Below, one piece after another: positions 61,910 through 64,000 of a stretch of 64,000 nt of DNA (positions are counted from its first letter, which is position 1; each line of letters starts with the position of its first letter). Below the pieces are notes generated by a model, which saw only the letters and a program-made list of their open reading frames with translations, was not told where the DNA came from and made no database searches. The stretch is from the NCBI RefSeq assembly GCF_002251295.1, contig NZ_NPJA01000019.1, positions 310,001-374,000 on the forward strand, in the 5' to 3' direction. This DNA comes from Prevotella sp. P5-50. GTDB taxonomy: Bacteria > Bacteroidota > Bacteroidia > Bacteroidales > Bacteroidaceae. Position numbers and translations under genes: made by a program.

Positions 61910-63622
61910 ATGAAGATATTAAAATTTTTCCCTTTGGCATGCGCTGCATTGATGATGAGTGCATGTAGTTCGGACAACAACATCGAAGGTGGAGCAACAA
62001 AACCTGGTAGTGATCCGCAGTATCTCGCTGTGAACATTGTGAATGTGGGAACAACCCCTACCCGTGCCGGAGACTATGAGAACGGAACTACGGAGGAAAG
62101 CAAAATCAAAAAGGTGCGTTTCTACTTCTTCAATGGTGATGGATCGCCTTATCTTATCAAGAATCCTAATGTTACAGGAGTAACAGGTGGTGGAAGCGTA
62201 AACTATCTTGAGGCTACCCCTGGTGACGATACCACTACTCCTGGCACCTCAACAAGTGTAGAGAAGATTACGCAAACCGTACTCGTAATCAATGGTGAGC
62301 AGAATGCTGCTCCTGCTGCTATTATGGCTGTTGTTAATCCAGAGACTGTTGAGCCTGCAACTCTCAAGGATGGCGCAACTATGAGATTGAGCGAACTTCG
62401 TAAAGCTGCAGTAGGTCAAAATTTCTACAAAAAGGATGCGTCTACAGGTGCTCTATCTGACTTTGTAATGAGCAACTCAGTATATGTAAATACAGGTGAA
62501 GATGTTTGTGCTTCGCTTGTTGCAGGTCATATAGCAACTTCGCAAGAAACTGCCATGACAAAGCCAGTAGACCTATATGTAGAGCGTGTTGTGGCTAAGG
62601 TTACTGCCGATGTGGATAAAGATGCCTTTAAGGTTGGCGATGGTTCTAACTGGGAAACTACCAAATATGGTACAAAAACAGCTGTAGGCAAAATCGGAGC
62701 TTACGACGTTTATGCAGTTATCGATGGTTGGGGATTGGCTGACGAGAACGGTAAGGCTGAGATAGAAAAGCAGGTAAGCAAATCATGGACTGACGGAAAT
62801 TTAGGCTTTAGCCCTTGGACAACATCCGACTATCACCGTTGTTTCTGGGAACAATCTGTAGCATTAGATGCAGGCATTGGCGGCAATCAGCCTGTTAATC
62901 ATTTGTATAAAGATTTTAAGGCCAAGATGAATGACGTATTGTACACATTGCCTAACACTCCAGACGCCAAAATTACTAATGTATATGATAACAATGTGAC
63001 AAAATTCTTGGTCGCAGCTACTCTTAAATACAAAGATGAGAATGACAATTGGCATTTAGCAGAGATATGTAGATATAATGGTGTGGAGTTTCTTGGAATA
63101 GACAACTTGAAGACGCAGGTGGCAAATACATTCTCGAAGTATTATACAAGTACTGATAATGGTTCTACATATACTCAGCTTGCTAAAGACGACATCACCT
63201 TTGCTGAGCCTACTACTTCTATGAAGAATTATCAAGTTACTCCAACTTTGGTTGACGATCCTGCTGGTACAAAGGAGTATTACACAAAATCTTCAACTGG
63301 CACATATACATTGGTAAGTAAAGATGTGGTTAATGCAGCCATTGGAGCAGATAAGGCAGAAATCAGAACAGAAGGTAAAGCATACTACTATGTTCCAGTA
63401 AAGCACCTTGGTACTGCAGGAACTCTTGGCGAATATGGTGTTGTGCGCAACCACTTCTACAAGATTACTTTGAATGGTATTAAAGGCTTTGGTACACCAG
63501 TATACAATCCTGATAAGGTTATTGACCCAACTGTGCCTTCTTACGATAATACATTTTTGGCTGCCCGCGTTCAGGTTTTGCAATGGCGCATAGTAAACCA
63601 GAATGTAAGCCTTGGCAAATAG
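61910..63622 (+). CDS. Mfa1-like major fimbrial subunit (type V pilin)
   Basis: 570 aa. Lipobox MSAC (Cys about 19) and a pro-segment with Arg in TPTRAGDYENG, the kind of Arg site cut by an extracellular protease before donor-strand polymerisation. Two-domain pilin features follow: KKVRFYFFNGDGSPYLIKNP, VLVINGEQNAAPAAIMAVVN, VERVVAKVTADV, FWEQSVA, and the C-terminal LQWRIVNQNVSLGK strand that fills the next subunit. Subunits are exported as lipoproteins, cleaved and assembled on the surface, giving adhesion and biofilm formation. Middle gene of the operon. Confidence 0.9.
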   Translation: MKILKFFPLACAALMMSACSSDNNIEGGATKPGSDPQYLAVNIVNVGTTPTRAGDYENGTTEESKIKKVRFYFFNGDGSPYLIKNPNVTGVTGGGSVNYLEATPGDDTTTPGTSTSVEKITQTVLVINGEQNAAPAAIMAVVNPETVEPATLKDGATMRLSELRKAAVGQNFYKKDASTGALSDFVMSNSVYVNTGEDVCASLVAGHIATSQETAMTKPVDLYVERVVAKVTADVDKDAFKVGDGSNWETTKYGTKTAVGKIGAYDVYAVIDGWGLADENGKAEIEKQVSKSWTDGNLGFSPWTTSDYHRCFWEQSVALDAGIGGNQPVNHLYKDFKAKMNDVLYTLPNTPDAKITNVYDNNVTKFLVAATLKYKDENDNWHLAEICRYNGVEFLGIDNLKTQVANTFSKYYTSTDNGSTYTQLAKDDITFAEPTTSMKNYQVTPTLVDDPAGTKEYYTKSSTGTYTLVSKDVVNAAIGADKAEIRTEGKAYYYVPVKHLGTAGTLGEYGVVRNHFYKITLNGIKGFGTPVYNPDKVIDPTVPSYDNTFLAARVQVLQWRIVNQNVSLGK

Positions 63623-63645
63623 TAAATATTAACAACTCTTTTTTT

Positions 63646-63688
63646 AGGCGGTATGGCTCTCACACATGGAGGGGGAGCCGTACCTCCT
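63646..63688 (+). terminator. Hairpin between the pilin and the anchor gene
   Basis: aggcggtatggctct pairs with gagccgtacctcct with G-U pairs, just after a seven-T run. It probably lowers read-through into the minor subunit gene. Confidence 0.5.
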
Positions 63689-63716
63689 ATATAATTCTCC
63701 CACAAAACAACGAATT

Positions 63717-64000
63717 ATGATAAACTTGACGTATATATTGAACAAAATGAAAGTAGCATCCATGGCTATGCTATTGCCCATCATCGCATGCTCGTGCTCG
63801 ATGATGCACGAAGACATGGGCGAATGTAAGCAAGAACTAAGGCTGAAGTTCAAATACGACAAGAATATGAAATTTGCCGATGCCTTCAGCTCACAGGTGA
63901 AGACTCTATCGCTGCATGCTTACAACAAGAACGGAGAAATGGTTTTCGACAAAACGGAAGCTGTAAGCGACATAGAGGCTGCAGGAGGATACATTACTCT
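63717..64000 (+). CDS. FimB/Mfa2 family fimbrial anchor subunit, cut by window edge
   Basis: First 94 codons only. Starts MINLTYILNKMKVASMAMLL with an internal ATG at residue 11 that could be the true start. Lipobox in IIACSC, then MMHEDMGECKQELRLKFKYD and QVKTLSLHAYNKNGEMVFDK, the usual opening of FimB/Mfa2 proteins (DUF1812-like). These cap the base of the pilus, anchor it to the outer membrane and limit its length. Confidence 0.88.
   Translation, partial: MINLTYILNKMKVASMAMLLPIIACSCSMMHEDMGECKQELRLKFKYDKNMKFADAFSSQVKTLSLHAYNKNGEMVFDKTEAVSDIEAAGGYIT

Overview
The window is a Bacteroidales chromosome segment, most like Prevotella or a close relative. The evidence is the many promoters of the Bacteroidetes type (TTTG, about 19-20 nt, then TAnnTTTG), a type V (Mfa/FimA) fimbrial locus, an animal-type glutaminyl cyclase lipoprotein, DUF4294/DUF4254/DUF4271 proteins, an IspG with a (shortened) insert, and a KorA with a fused gamma domain. 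The species assignment is inference. LAYOUT, 1-27.2 kb, housekeeping: leuS (cut by the left edge), a secreted carboxylesterase, an Lrp/C26-M19 fusion/glutaminyl cyclase group, two FKBP isomerases, a glycosyltransferase pair, pdxB, acpP-fabF-rnc, a minus-strand run (unknown protein, rpoN, PAP2, purE, ispG), a decayed OB-fold gene, a Na/Pi transporter, a TGS-uridine kinase protein and a histidine-kinase-like protein that has lost its phosphoacceptor. LAYOUT, 27.2-38.5 kb, accessory: after a repeat-rich gene-free stretch and an alpha-L-fucosidase comes a mosaic bounded by pieces of yifB/comM. It contains a C-terminal yifB fragment, two copies of a divergent module (unknown ORF / Fur-family regulator), a choloylglycine-hydrolase-like lipoprotein, a lipoprotein ORF whose end is antisense yifB, a second yifB scrap, an intact Fur-QueD-like pair, remnants of an integrase, two transposases and a group II intron, and a TonB-dependent receptor. 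An intact yifB closes it. LAYOUT, 38.5-58.6 kb, housekeeping again: U32 protein, sufE, mutS, a TPR histidine kinase, lgt, ychF, korAB, xerD, metK, DUF4271-hemD, rnpA-yidD, tyrS and a tRNA-Gln. LAYOUT, 58.6-64 kb: a 1.4-kb gene-free stretch with a large inverted repeat, then the fimbrial operon (DUF3575, DUF3868/OmpA-like, Mfa1-like subunit, Mfa2/FimB-like anchor cut by the right edge). Most notable: (i) 88-bp tandem units, each holding two hairpins and a decayed promoter copy, between divergent DUF4254 and pdxB genes; (ii) the yifB-bounded mosaic with duplicated module ends; (iii) a Fur regulator coupled to a QueD-like protein that lacks the catalytic Cys and carries a zinc ribbon; (iv) several families of structured intergenic repeats; (v) promoters placed so close to start codons that leaderless mRNAs are likely. 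No CRISPR array, rRNA or complete IS element was seen.
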